DNA from: CAZSAT01 sp964604675
GTDB lineage: Bacteria > Myxococcota_A > UBA796 > CAJQPC01
Direction of reading: 5' to 3'
Assembly: GCA_964604675.1 (NCBI GenBank)
Contig: CAZSAT010000019.1
Coordinates: 1-64,000, forward strand
DNA length: 64,000 nt
Both the position numbers and the translations under genes were made by a program. This document shows, piece after piece, positions 20,495 to 28,983 of this stretch. Below the pieces are notes generated by a model. It was not told where the DNA came from. It searched no databases and saw nothing but the letters and a program-made list of their open reading frames with translations. Positions within the stretch are counted from its first letter, which is position 1; the number at the start of each line of letters is the position of its first letter.

Positions 20495-21370
20495 ATGGCT
20501 CTCTGGGCGCTCGCGACTGTAGCACTGCTCGGCTGCGGAACCCCCGCGCCCGCGGGATCCACGCCACCGTCCGAGGACGCCGTCGAGCGTCGGCACGCCC
20601 CGGCGTCCACGCGCCTCCCCCGGGTCGTGGCCATCGGCGACCTGCACGCCGATGCCGAGCAGGCCCGAGCGGTGCTCCAGCTTGCGGGCCTGGTGGACGA
20701 CAGCGGCACATGGTCCGGAGGCTCGACCACGCTCGTGCAGACCGGGGACGTCACGGACCGGGGTCCCGACAGCAAGGTCCTGATCGACTGGTTCGCGCGC
20801 CTGGAGGGCGAGGCGGCGGCAGCCGGCGGGCAGGTCGTCGCGCTCAACGGCAACCACGAGGTGATGAACCTGCTCGGCGACTGGCGCTACGTCACCGACG
20901 GCGACGTCGACCAGTTCGGCGGCACCGAGGCCCGCAAGGCGGCGCTGGCACCAGGAGGTGCACAGGGAGCACGGCTCCGCGCCCTCGGCGTGGTCGCGGT
21001 GGTGGACCGGGTGGCCTACGCACACGGAGGCATCACGGCCAGCTGGGCGGCGAAGGGTGTGGAAGGCATCAACGCCACCCCCCTGCACGAGCTGGGCGAC
21101 GACAGCCCCATCTGGTTCCGCGGCTACCTCCAGGACGACCCGACGAGCGCCTGCCCGGAGCTGGAGCGGGCGCTCCAGACCCTCGGCGCCGAGCTCATGG
21201 TCGTCGGCCACACCACGCAACGCACCGGCCGCGTGATCCGCCGTTGCGGCGGTCGGGTGCTCGGAATCGATGTGGGCATCGCGAGTCACTACGGTGGCCA
21301 CCTGGCGGCGCTCGAGCTCCGCGACGGGGTGCCCTGGGCGCTCTACCCCGAGGGTGCCGAGGCGCTCTGA
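20495..21370 (+). CDS. Lipid-anchored calcineurin-like metallophosphoesterase
   Basis: The 291-residue protein starts MALWALATVALLGC (lipobox LLGC) followed by a Pro/Ser-rich linker. It contains the full set of metallophosphoesterase motifs: VVAIGDLHAD near 43, TGDVTDRGPD near 80, LNGNHEVMN near 108, AHGGI near 175 and VVGHTTQRTG near 235. These bind a dinuclear metal centre. The pattern is that of Shewanella-like/PPP-type phosphatases. With a lipoprotein signal it should act in the envelope. It ends 28 bases inside the convergent SRPBCC gene. Confidence 0.88.
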   Translation: MALWALATVALLGCGTPAPAGSTPPSEDAVERRHAPASTRLPRVVAIGDLHADAEQARAVLQLAGLVDDSGTWSGGSTTLVQTGDVTDRGPDSKVLIDWFARLEGEAAAAGGQVVALNGNHEVMNLLGDWRYVTDGDVDQFGGTEARKAALAPGGAQGARLRALGVVAVVDRVAYAHGGITASWAAKGVEGINATPLHELGDDSPIWFRGYLQDDPTSACPELERALQTLGAELMVVGHTTQRTGRVIRRCGGRVLGIDVGIASHYGGHLAALELRDGVPWALYPEGAEAL

Positions 21371-21780
21371 TCGGCCAGGCGTGCGGCGAGGTCCCGTCCG
21401 AGCGCCTCGAACTGCTGCATGCCGGGATGCAGCCACCGCCACAGCACGGGCACCAGCAGGCCGTCCACCTCGAAGCTCTGGACCAGCTCACAGCGCGTGC
21501 CGTCGCCGACGAAGCGGAACGCATGCTGCATCCTGACCAGCGAGCGGTGGACCACGAGCGTCTCGAACACCAGCTCCTCACCCGGCTCGTGGCGAAGCAG
21601 CCGCGGGCGCATGGTGCGCCCCCCCTCGAGCCTCATCGTCCAGACGTGCCCAGGGACCAGAGCTCCCTCCGCGCTCGAGACCAGGCGACCCCAGCTCGGC
21701 CACCCGCCCGTGTCGAGCAGCACACGCCACGCGCTCTCCGTGCTGCAGGGCAGCGCGGCCCTAAGCTCGAGACGACGCAC
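21343..21780 (-). CDS. SRPBCC-fold small-ligand-binding protein
   Basis: The 145-residue protein starting at GTG 21780 (VRRLELRAALPCSTESAWRVL) has the Bet v1/START-like pattern: a first strand, helices with TGGWPSWGRLV, long beta-strands, and a long C-terminal helix (LHPGMQQFEALGRDLAARLA). Such domains bind hydrophobic ligands or act as polyketide cyclases. The longer open frame to 21897 overlaps the FAD oxidoreductase and lacks a homologous look. It overlaps the upstream oxidoreductase gene by 20 bases and is likely co-transcribed with it. Confidence 0.75.
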   Translation of the reverse strand: MRRLELRAALPCSTESAWRVLLDTGGWPSWGRLVSSAEGALVPGHVWTMRLEGGRTMRPRLLRHEPGEELVFETLVVHRSLVRMQHAFRFVGDGTRCELVQSFEVDGLLVPVLWRWLHPGMQQFEALGRDLAARLADQSASAPSG

Positions 21781-23203
21781 CCGCCCCACACGGCTCGAGT
21801 CGTCGGCTGACGGGAGACAGGCCCCACGGGAGCCGCACGGCACCGCCCATCGGCAGCCGCTCCACCTCGGGTGCCACCTCAGCCGCCGCGAGCGCACCGG
21901 CCTGGATGGCGGACTCCAGCGACGCGGTGAAGTACGGCGCCCGACCGTGGAGGTTCGACGCCAGGTAGATCGCAGCGTCGTGATGACGCATGGGCAGCGG
22001 CCCCTCGCCCACGATCTGGGTGGCGTTGGACGCGCCCATGATCTCGACGTCGATCGGCTCGGGCAGGCTGCGGTCGACGAGCCGCTCGTCCTCCCAGAGG
22101 ATGCGCGCCAGCTCTTCCGACGTGTGGGCCGATGGCAAGGTGCCCAGCCGGTGGTGCTGGAACGTGGTGTCGACGGCGATGGACCCCACGACGACCGTGC
22201 GTGCCGGCGGTCGAAGCCAGGGACCGTACTGCCCGTGCTGCACCAGGATCGGGTGCCACCCCCGGCGCACGTTGTGGCCGCCGAGCGGCAGATCGTTCGG
22301 CAGCATCCGGTCGAAGAACCACGAGATGCCCACGTGCTCGTACCGCGACACCCGGAGGAAGCGGTTCAGCTCCGAACGCGTGCGACCGAAGCCCTCGGCC
22401 ACCCGATCGTCGCTGGCCCCCAGGAGCCCGCCCAGCGCGGGCGGCGGCACGGCCAGGAGCACAGCCTCCACCCGGTAGGTGCCCTGATCGGTGACCACCG
22501 CGGGTGCCGCATCGACCCTGAGCACGGGCGCGTCGAGGTGGACCGTCACACCGAGCGCATCGAGGGCCCGGCGCCAGGAATCGAGGAAGCCACCCGCCAC
22601 GTTGGGAGGCTGGGCGTTCCAGAAGAGCGGCCCCTGCGCGCCCCGCAGGATCTCGCCCAGGTTGCTCCCGACCCGATGAGCGAGCTCCCACATGGTCATG
22701 CGCAGCGTGCCGGCGATGCCGCCCAACGCCGTGGCGCGCAGCCACGCGCAGCAAGCCTCGCTCACGCCCTCGTCCGCGAGGAACTGCTCGACCGAGAGCT
22801 GCGCCGCGCGCCCCCACCCGAGCCGGGCGCGGATCAGCGCCGACACCAGCACGAGCAGATCGCGCAGGCTGCTGTCCGACACGAAGGGACGGAGCCAGTC
22901 GGTGGTGAGGTCGTGGCGCTTCTCGAAGTGTTGCTGCCAGGTGGTGCCGAGCAGATCGAAGAGCGCCGGCGTGGTCCGGTAGGCGGACTGGAAGACCTTG
23001 CAGGAGTTGTCGCCGCGGAAGTAGCCGTCCGCGTCGAGCCTCGACGCCCAGAGTCCACCGAGCTGGCCGGACCGCTCGAACAGGTGCACGGCGTGGCCCG
23101 CGCGGGCCAGCAGCAGCGCGGCGGTCAGCCCGGCCGGACCCCCTCCGACGACCGCGAGGGTTCGGCAGCCGGGATGGCCGCCGGTGAAGGGGACGTGGAC
23201 CAC
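21761..23203 (-). CDS. FAD-dependent amine-oxidase-like oxidoreductase
   Basis: This 480-residue protein has an N-terminal Rossmann FAD site (LAVVGGGPAGLTAALLLARAGHAVHLFE), then GQLGGLWASRLDADGYFRGD, typical of NAD(P)-binding Rossmann/amine-oxidase-like enzymes such as phytoene-desaturase relatives. A C-terminal IYLASNLHGRAPYFTASLESAIQAG is the second FAD-contacting motif of this group. GTG 23203 is preceded by GGGAG at good spacing. Its neighbours (a 126-residue unknown upstream, an SRPBCC protein downstream) suggest modification of a lipid or polyketide-like substrate, but that is inference. Confidence 0.83.
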   Translation of the reverse strand: MVHVPFTGGHPGCRTLAVVGGGPAGLTAALLLARAGHAVHLFERSGQLGGLWASRLDADGYFRGDNSCKVFQSAYRTTPALFDLLGTTWQQHFEKRHDLTTDWLRPFVSDSSLRDLLVLVSALIRARLGWGRAAQLSVEQFLADEGVSEACCAWLRATALGGIAGTLRMTMWELAHRVGSNLGEILRGAQGPLFWNAQPPNVAGGFLDSWRRALDALGVTVHLDAPVLRVDAAPAVVTDQGTYRVEAVLLAVPPPALGGLLGASDDRVAEGFGRTRSELNRFLRVSRYEHVGISWFFDRMLPNDLPLGGHNVRRGWHPILVQHGQYGPWLRPPARTVVVGSIAVDTTFQHHRLGTLPSAHTSEELARILWEDERLVDRSLPEPIDVEIMGASNATQIVGEGPLPMRHHDAAIYLASNLHGRAPYFTASLESAIQAGALAAAEVAPEVERLPMGGAVRLPWGLSPVSRRLEPCGAGASSRA

Positions 23204-23217
23204 GTCGACGCTCCCGA

Positions 23218-23598
23218 CTACCGGAGCTGCTCCTCGATGTCGCGCAGCAGCTGCGCGGCCGGGCCCGTGCGGTGCTGCACGATGCACTTCTTGTAGGCCT
23301 TCCAGAGCTCGCCGAGGAAGACGTCCTGCACCATCTGGTGCTCGAAGGGATCGGGGTCGAGGCTCGAGAGCGAGCTCGCCCCGATCGTGCGCCGCCGATG
23401 CAGGGACTTCAGGGACCGGAGGAAGTGGTCCGTGGCCTGTTCGTAGCCGCGACTCTCCAGCTCGAGCCAGGTCTTCCACAGGAACGATTCCGGCATCGCC
23501 GGTCGTCCGTCGTTGGCCTCGAAGGTCTCAGGAGGCCGTCGGAGCCCCTTGATGAGTTCGCGCGTGTCGATCGCGGTGTCCGCAACGGCTGTCTGCAT
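23218..23598 (-). CDS. Unrecognised 126-residue protein
   Basis: The start MQTAVADTAIDTREL follows a strong GGAGGA ribosome site, which favours it over a longer reading from 23724. The protein is mostly alpha-helical by pattern, with aromatic and charged patches (FLWKTWLELESRGYEQATDHFL) and a C-terminal amphipathic helix. I recognise no family. Only 14 bases separate it from the FAD oxidoreductase, so it is probably the first gene of that unit. Confidence 0.65.
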   Translation of the reverse strand: MQTAVADTAIDTRELIKGLRRPPETFEANDGRPAMPESFLWKTWLELESRGYEQATDHFLRSLKSLHRRRTIGASSLSSLDPDPFEHQMVQDVFLGELWKAYKKCIVQHRTGPAAQLLRDIEEQLR

Positions 23599-23683
23599 CG
23601 ATGCTCCTCCGTGTCCCTGACCCGCGCAGACCGGCGACGCCCACGGCACGCAGCTCAAGCACCCGGCAGCGACGCCGGTCGAA

Positions 23684-23711
23684 GGAAAGCCCGCGGTGCC
23701 GCAGGCTTTCC
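23684..23711. promoter_or_regulatory. Strong inverted repeat in a divergent intergenic region
   Basis: GGAAAGCC pairs with GGCTTTCC, and an inner GCGG pairs with CCGC around a TG loop, giving a 12-pair stem with one mismatch. It lies between the divergent 126-residue gene and the acyltransferase gene. There is no T-tract, so it is not a classical terminator; an operator or a leader RNA structure is more likely. Confidence 0.5.
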
Positions 23712-23773
23712 GGCCTGCACGCAAGGGGAGGATAGCATGGAAATCGCCACCTCCAAACGAGCCCGCCCGCCGC

Positions 23774-25150
23774 GTGGTCTACACCGTCCTCTCCCGCTTT
23801 CTCGCCCTGGTCACCCGGGTCTTCTTTCGGCGCATCGAAGTCGAGGGTCTGCACCACGTTCCGGCCGACGGGCCCGTGATCTTCGTGGGCAACCATCCGA
23901 ACTCCTTGATCGATCCGGTGCTGATCCTGACCACCTGCACCCGGCGGGTGCACTTCGCTGCGAAGGACGTCCTCTTCGAGTCGGCGCCACTCCGTGTCCT
24001 GCTGACCGCGCTGGGCGCCGTACCCATCCGCCGCCGCAAGGATCACCCCGACGGGGCGCTCGACAACAGCGCAGCCTTCGACGCGCTCCACGACGTGCTC
24101 CACGCGGGGGGCGCCTTCGGAATCTTTCCCGAGGGCATCAGCCACCTGGGCACCGAGCTCGCCCCCCTCAAGACCGGAGCCGCACGCATCGCGCTCGGCG
24201 CCGCCGCCGGTGGGGCGGCGATCCGCATCGTGCCGTGCGGCTTGAGCTACTTCCGCCGCCACCGCATGCGCAGCCGTGTGCTCGTGCAGTTCGGTCAGCC
24301 GATCGTGCTGGGCGACGACCATGTCGCAGCCCACGAGGCCGACGGTCGCGCCGCGTCGCGGGAGCTCACCGAGGAGATCGAGCTCGCGCTCCGGGCCCAG
24401 ACCCTCAACGCCCCGGACTTCGAGACGCTGCGCGTGCTGGACGGCGTCCGCCGGCTCTACACGCCCCGCGACGTCTCGCTGTCGCTCGCCGAGCGCGCGG
24501 AGATCACGCGCCGCGTGCTCGATCACTACGCCACGCTGCAGGACACCCCGGAGATCGCCGCCCTGTTCGAGCAGGTGCGCGAGTACCTCTTCGCCCTCGA
24601 CTGCCTGGGCATGAAGGACGCCGAGCTCGAGAAGGCGCCGACCGCCGGAACCACCCTGCTCCGCCTGCTCCGTCACCTCTTCCTCGGCCTGGTCCTGCTG
24701 CCCTTCGCGCTGCCGGGGGTGGTGCTGCACGCGCCGATCCTGGTGCTCGCTGTGGTCGCCGGAGAGACCCTGTCCATCCGAAAGGACGTCACCGCCACCA
24801 CCAAGTTGATGTCGGCCACGGTCCTGGTCATGCTGGCCTACGCCGCCGTGGTGGGCCTGGTGTTGGCGGTCTTCCCCTTCCCGGAGGACCTCATCTGGGC
24901 CGCCTGGGCACTCGCGGGACTGCTGCTGTCCGGGTGGGCCACCATCCGTGTGCTGGAGCGTCAGAGCCAGCTGCGCAGAGGCCTGTGGGTGCTGCTGCAG
25001 CTCGCGTCGGGAGGCCGACAGATCCGAAAGCTGCAGGAGCGACGGGCGGCGCTCCGAGCGGCCGTGCTCGGCGTGGTGGATCGGTACCTCGACCCGGACG
25101 TCGAACGCGTCGTGCCCGCGACAGCGCAGGGGCCGGCGACCTCGGGATAG
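23774..25150 (+). CDS. 1-acyl-glycerol-3-phosphate acyltransferase family membrane protein (GPAT-like)
   Basis: The product acylates a glycerol-phosphate-type substrate. GNHPNSLIDPVLI near 35-47 is the acyltransferase His/Asp block of the GPAT-like LPLAT group, IFPEGISH near 118 is block III, and about 150 C-terminal residues carry several hydrophobic segments (LFLGLVLLPFALPGVVL and others). The start is uncertain. GTG 23774 is used because homologues begin a few residues before this VVYTVLSRF. A far better ribosome site (GGGGAGG) stands before an ATG at 23737, but that ATG is in another frame. GTG 23696 is in frame but lies inside the hairpin. Confidence 0.82.
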   Translation: MVYTVLSRFLALVTRVFFRRIEVEGLHHVPADGPVIFVGNHPNSLIDPVLILTTCTRRVHFAAKDVLFESAPLRVLLTALGAVPIRRRKDHPDGALDNSAAFDALHDVLHAGGAFGIFPEGISHLGTELAPLKTGAARIALGAAAGGAAIRIVPCGLSYFRRHRMRSRVLVQFGQPIVLGDDHVAAHEADGRAASRELTEEIELALRAQTLNAPDFETLRVLDGVRRLYTPRDVSLSLAERAEITRRVLDHYATLQDTPEIAALFEQVREYLFALDCLGMKDAELEKAPTAGTTLLRLLRHLFLGLVLLPFALPGVVLHAPILVLAVVAGETLSIRKDVTATTKLMSATVLVMLAYAAVVGLVLAVFPFPEDLIWAAWALAGLLLSGWATIRVLERQSQLRRGLWVLLQLASGGRQIRKLQERRAALRAAVLGVVDRYLDPDVERVVPATAQGPATSG

Positions 25151-25159
25151 GCTCCCGGC

Positions 25160-26431
25160 GTGCTCCTGCTCCTCCCCTTCGCCGCGGCCGGCGTGCTGCC
25201 CGGCACCGTCACCGAGACCACCCTCGGAAACGGGCTCACCCTCCTCGTCGCGGAGCTCGACGCGCCGGGCGTCGTCGCCTTGCAGACCTGGGTCGATGTG
25301 GGCAGTCGGGACGAGTCGGAGCCCGGCACCACGGGCTACGCCCACTTCCTCGAACACCTGTTGTTCCTCGGCTCGACGGGCTTCGACGCCGACACGCGCG
25401 ACGCCACCCTGGTGTCGCTCGGGGCCCGAGAGAACGCGTGGACGAGCGACGACCACACCGTCTACCACCTGCTCCTGCCGTCGAGCGGACTCCCTCAGGT
25501 GCTCGAGCAGGAGGCCGACCGCCTGCAGCACCTGGTGCTCACCGACGCCGGGGTGCGTCAGGAAGCGGGCGCGGTGCTCGGCGAGTGGCGCCGCGACCAG
25601 AACCAGCCGGCCGTGAGGCTCCACGAGGCGGTGTACGCAGCGGCGTTCCCCACCCACGGCTACGGCCACGGGACCATCGGTCTGGAGGCCGACGTGCGGG
25701 CGATGCCCGAGGGGCTGGAGGCCGTTCAAGGCTTCTACGACGAGCACTACCGCCCCGAGCGTGTGCGGATCGTCGTGGCCGGTGACGTCGACGCCGAAGA
25801 GGTGTCGACCCTGGTCGAGCAGCACTTCGCCAGGTGGGAGGCCGGGGACGGGCGCCCCGCACAGCCTGTCGAGGAAGCGCGCACCGAGCGGCTCGTGGTC
25901 GAGGTCGAGCACGGGAGCGACGCGCCCTGGAGCATGGTCGGCTGGCACGTCCCGGGCATGGATCCACGCGACCCCGACGCTGCGGCAGCCGCGGTGGTGG
26001 GCGAGCTGCTCTTCGGCGACGTGTCGCCGCTCCGCCAACAGATCGAGCGCGATCGGCGCCTCGTGCACAGCCTCGAAGGCCCGTGGCGGCCCCGCGCTCG
26101 TCCCTACCTGATGACCGCCACGAGCGAACTGCGCGATGGCACCAGCTTCGAAGCGGTCGAAGCGGCGGTTCTCGAGGCGGCCGCCGCTCTCCGCGCCCCG
26201 GAGCCTGCACAGGTCGAGGACGCGCGCGACCACCTGGCCAAGCGCTTTGCCTTGGAGCAGGACCATCCTGACGCGGTGGCCGGCACCCTTGGCTGGCTGG
26301 GAGGCGAAGCCGCCGCGGACGCCTGGGTCGAGGCCCTGCGCGCGGTGGACGAAGACGCGGTGGCGGGCTTTGCCCACACCTGGCTCACCGACGAACACCT
26401 CGTGGTGGGCCGCCTGGACGGTGCCGAGTGA
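25160..26431 (+). CDS. M16 family zinc metallopeptidase, active subunit
   Basis: This 423-residue protein has a very short hydrophobic start (MLLLLPFAAAG) and then a typical M16 domain. The inverted zinc motif HxxEH is HFLEH near residue 60, and the downstream Glu falls in LQHLVLTDAGVRQEAGAVLGEWRR near 140. HGYGHGTIGLEADVRAM and FYDEHYRPERVRIVVAGDV are conserved in the PqqL/YmxG-like group. The C-terminal half (about 240-420) is the second M16 fold. It is probably exported and acts with the next gene, whose GTG overlaps its stop by four bases. Confidence 0.92.
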   Translation: MLLLLPFAAAGVLPGTVTETTLGNGLTLLVAELDAPGVVALQTWVDVGSRDESEPGTTGYAHFLEHLLFLGSTGFDADTRDATLVSLGARENAWTSDDHTVYHLLLPSSGLPQVLEQEADRLQHLVLTDAGVRQEAGAVLGEWRRDQNQPAVRLHEAVYAAAFPTHGYGHGTIGLEADVRAMPEGLEAVQGFYDEHYRPERVRIVVAGDVDAEEVSTLVEQHFARWEAGDGRPAQPVEEARTERLVVEVEHGSDAPWSMVGWHVPGMDPRDPDAAAAAVVGELLFGDVSPLRQQIERDRRLVHSLEGPWRPRARPYLMTATSELRDGTSFEAVEAAVLEAAAALRAPEPAQVEDARDHLAKRFALEQDHPDAVAGTLGWLGGEAAADAWVEALRAVDEDAVAGFAHTWLTDEHLVVGRLDGAE

Positions 26432-27900
26432 TCCTGCTCCTCGCGTGCATGCACGCACTGCCTCCCGGCCCCTCCCCGGCCGAGCAGGCGGCGGCGCCTC
26501 CGGAACCCCTGGTCGTCGAGATCCCAGGCGACACGGTCTACCTCGAGGCCGCCTGGCGCGCCGGCTCTGCGTGGGACCCGGTCGGCCAGGAGGGGTTGGC
26601 GGCCCTCACCGCGCACCTGCTCCGGGAAGGCGGAACCGCCACCCGAAGCCCCGAAGAGGTCGAGCACCTGCTCTACACCCTGGGCGCGGAGCTCGAGGTG
26701 GTCGTGGGGAAGGAGCTGGTGGTCTTCCGGGGACGAGCCCTCGCCGAAGACGCCCCGGCGTTGTTGGATCTCGTGGCCGAGATGGCCACCCGACCCGGCT
26801 TCGATGCCGCCACCGCCGATCGCCTCCGAGACGAAGCGCGCCAGGAGCTCACCACCGAGCTGACGACCCACGACGAAGCACTCGGTGACACCACCCTCGA
26901 CAGCTGGCTCTACGAGGGCCACCGCTACGGGCACCCGGTCGACGGCCGGGAAGGGTCCCTGGCCCTCCTCGACGCCGACGACGCACGCGCCTTCCACCAA
27001 CGGGTGTGGACGCGCGAGGCCACCACGATCGGTCTGGGCGGAGCGGTCGATGCGGACCTGGCGGCCTCGGTGCGCGACGCCTTCTCCGCTCTGCCATCGA
27101 CCCGCGCGCGACCTCCCACGCCAGCTCCCGTGCGTGTGCCTCGCGACCGCAGCCTGCTGTTGGTCCAGAACGACACCGACAGCGTCGGCGTGCACTTCGG
27201 GCACCCGCTCGATCTCACGCCGGGCAGCCGGGAACACGCCGCCCTGACCGTGGGGATGGCGTCGTTCGGCCTGCACCGCGAGTCGATCGGCACGCTCTAC
27301 CGGGAGCTCCGAGGCGAGCGCGGCCTGAACTACGGGGACTACGCCTACGCCGAGTTCTTCGATCAGGACGGCTGGTCCACCGACCGGGAGATCGGGAGCC
27401 GCCGCCTGCACACCCAGGCGTACGTGTGGCTGCGGCCGCTCGATGCAGCCGCTGCCCCTTTCGCGCTGCGCGCCGCCGTGGCCCTGTTCGAAGACCTGGC
27501 CGAACACGGCCTGAGCGAGGGCGAGTTCGACGCCATCACCGCGTACCTGGCCGGTCGCCGCCCCCTGGAGGCAGCCAGCCCCGCCCGGCGCCTGGCCATG
27601 CTGGTCGAACGCGAGGCCCTCGGCCTCGACGCAACGGACTGGTTGCCCGAGCTCACGCTCGACGACGTGAACGCCGCGCTGGCCGAGCACCTCGACCCCG
27701 GCGCACTGCAGATGGTGGTCGTCGCGCGCGACACCGAGGCCTTCGCCGCAGCGGTGCTCGAAGAAACGGTGCCCGTGCCCGTCTACGCCACCGTCCCCAC
27801 GCCGGAGGTCGCTGCGACCGACGCCGTGTGGGCCTCCCACGACCTCTCCCTGGCCGAAGACCGCATCACGCACGTCAGCGCCGAAGGACTCTTCCGATGA
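26428..27900 (+). CDS. M16-like lipoprotein, catalytically inactive partner
   Basis: The 490-residue protein starts MILLLAC, a seven-residue lipoprotein signal. It has the M16 fold (GLAALTAHLLREGGTATRSPEEV, then FHQRVWTREATTIGLGGAV and GLNYGDYAYAEFF), but the place of HxxEH is AHLLREG: the second zinc His and catalytic Glu arrangement is lost. Inactive M16 subunits commonly pair with an active one, as in mitochondrial processing peptidase. The GTGA overlap with the active gene supports a heterodimer anchored through this subunit. The ATG of the LEA14-like gene overlaps its stop. Confidence 0.9.
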   Translation: MILLLACMHALPPGPSPAEQAAAPPEPLVVEIPGDTVYLEAAWRAGSAWDPVGQEGLAALTAHLLREGGTATRSPEEVEHLLYTLGAELEVVVGKELVVFRGRALAEDAPALLDLVAEMATRPGFDAATADRLRDEARQELTTELTTHDEALGDTTLDSWLYEGHRYGHPVDGREGSLALLDADDARAFHQRVWTREATTIGLGGAVDADLAASVRDAFSALPSTRARPPTPAPVRVPRDRSLLLVQNDTDSVGVHFGHPLDLTPGSREHAALTVGMASFGLHRESIGTLYRELRGERGLNYGDYAYAEFFDQDGWSTDREIGSRRLHTQAYVWLRPLDAAAAPFALRAAVALFEDLAEHGLSEGEFDAITAYLAGRRPLEAASPARRLAMLVEREALGLDATDWLPELTLDDVNAALAEHLDPGALQMVVVARDTEAFAAAVLEETVPVPVYATVPTPEVAATDAVWASHDLSLAEDRITHVSAEGLFR

Positions 27901-28703
27901 TGATCCTCGCCCTCGTCGCCTGCGAGAACTTCAACCTGAGCGACTACCTGCCCACCATCGCCTACGACGAGCTCGACCTCGCGCGGGTCGACTGGGACGG
28001 GGTGGACGGCGACTTCGTGTTCGTGGTCGACAACCCCAACCCGATCGACGTGAAGCTTGCCCGCTTCGACTACCAGCTGGCCTTCGAGGGGGTGGAGTGG
28101 GTCACCGGCGACAGCCCGGACGGCCTGGAGCTCGGCGCGTCGACCGCCACCGACATGGCCCTCCCGATCGCGCTGGAGTTCGTCAGCCTCTACGACGTGG
28201 TGCAAGCCACCCGAGGCCTCGACGAGATCGAGTTCGAGCTGTCCGGCTCCTTCGGCTTCGACACACCCCTGGGGCCCATCGATCTCGACTACGACGAGTA
28301 CGGCGAGTTCCCGGCGCTTCGCACGCCGGACATCTCCTTCCAGCGCCTGCAGGTGAGCGACTACGACTGGTCAGGCGCGACCATCGACCTGAAGCTCGAC
28401 GTGGACAACGACCACGGCAGCACGCTGGACTTCCTCGACCTGGACTACGCGGTGGAGCTCGCCGGAGTGGACGTGGCGACCGGCTTCCTCGATGCCCTCG
28501 GATCGGTCGACGGCGCGAGCAGCGACACCCTGGACGTGCCCTTCGACATCGACTTCCTCGACGCTGGCACGGCGGTCTACTCGGCGCTCACCTCCGGTGC
28601 CGCCGACGCCGCGCTGCAGGCGACCCTCGAGGTCGACACGCCCTTCGGCGTGCTGCCGCTCGACCTGCGGCTCGATCAGGACAACGTGGACATCCAGCTC
28701 TGA
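27897..28703 (+). CDS. LEA14/WHy-type lipoprotein
   Basis: The 268-residue protein begins MMILALVACENF, a short lipobox. Two successive beta domains (about 25-140 and 145-265) each have the LEA14/Water-stress-and-hypersensitive-response pattern: VDGDFVFVVDNPNPIDVKL in the first and GATIDLKLDVDNDHGSTL in the second, with the characteristic NPN or DN turn. Such domains in bacteria occur on envelope lipoproteins; the role is unclear. The ATG overlaps the M16-like stop by four bases (a second ATG follows directly). It closes the peptidase unit. Confidence 0.87.
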   Translation: MMILALVACENFNLSDYLPTIAYDELDLARVDWDGVDGDFVFVVDNPNPIDVKLARFDYQLAFEGVEWVTGDSPDGLELGASTATDMALPIALEFVSLYDVVQATRGLDEIEFELSGSFGFDTPLGPIDLDYDEYGEFPALRTPDISFQRLQVSDYDWSGATIDLKLDVDNDHGSTLDFLDLDYAVELAGVDVATGFLDALGSVDGASSDTLDVPFDIDFLDAGTAVYSALTSGAADAALQATLEVDTPFGVLPLDLRLDQDNVDIQL

Positions 28704-28772
28704 GACGAGCCGAGACCGGGCCGTGACATCGCGTGACTTGTCGCTCGCCAGGCGGTGCGTACCTTCGCGCCC

Positions 28773-28982
28773 ATGAAGATCGTGGCCAACCCGATGATCG
28801 TCGCCGCCGCGCTGGGCCTGCTGGGTCCAGCCGCCCTCGACCTCGACGACGACGAGACCATGGCGGGCCACGTTGTGCTCGACGGCGACCCGCTCCAACA
28901 AGATGGACTGCGGGGTCTCGAGGACCTGATGGAGGCCGAGGAACCGGCCGTCAGCGAAGCCCGCGCCTGGGCCGAAGAGTAG
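28773..28982 (+). CDS. Small exported acidic protein
   Basis: The 69-residue reading MKIVANPMIVAAALGLLGPAALDLDDDE has a proper signal peptide with a Lys, then an acidic mature part of about 45 residues without recognised motifs. No ribosome site is visible before ATG 28773. A weak promoter (TTGTCG at 28738, TACCTT at 28760, 16 bases apart) would place the transcript start at the ATG, so leaderless translation is possible. A GTG at 28755 is an alternative. Its stop is two bases from the convergent NTPase gene. Confidence 0.5.
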   Translation: MKIVANPMIVAAALGLLGPAALDLDDDETMAGHVVLDGDPLQQDGLRGLEDLMEAEEPAVSEARAWAEE

Positions 28983-28983
28983 G

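Noticed and set aside
23696..23773. N-terminal extension of the acyltransferase from GTG 23696
   Set aside because: It begins inside a stable hairpin, includes the ribosome site of another ATG, and its sequence (GRIAWKSPPPNEPARR) does not resemble a family N-terminus.
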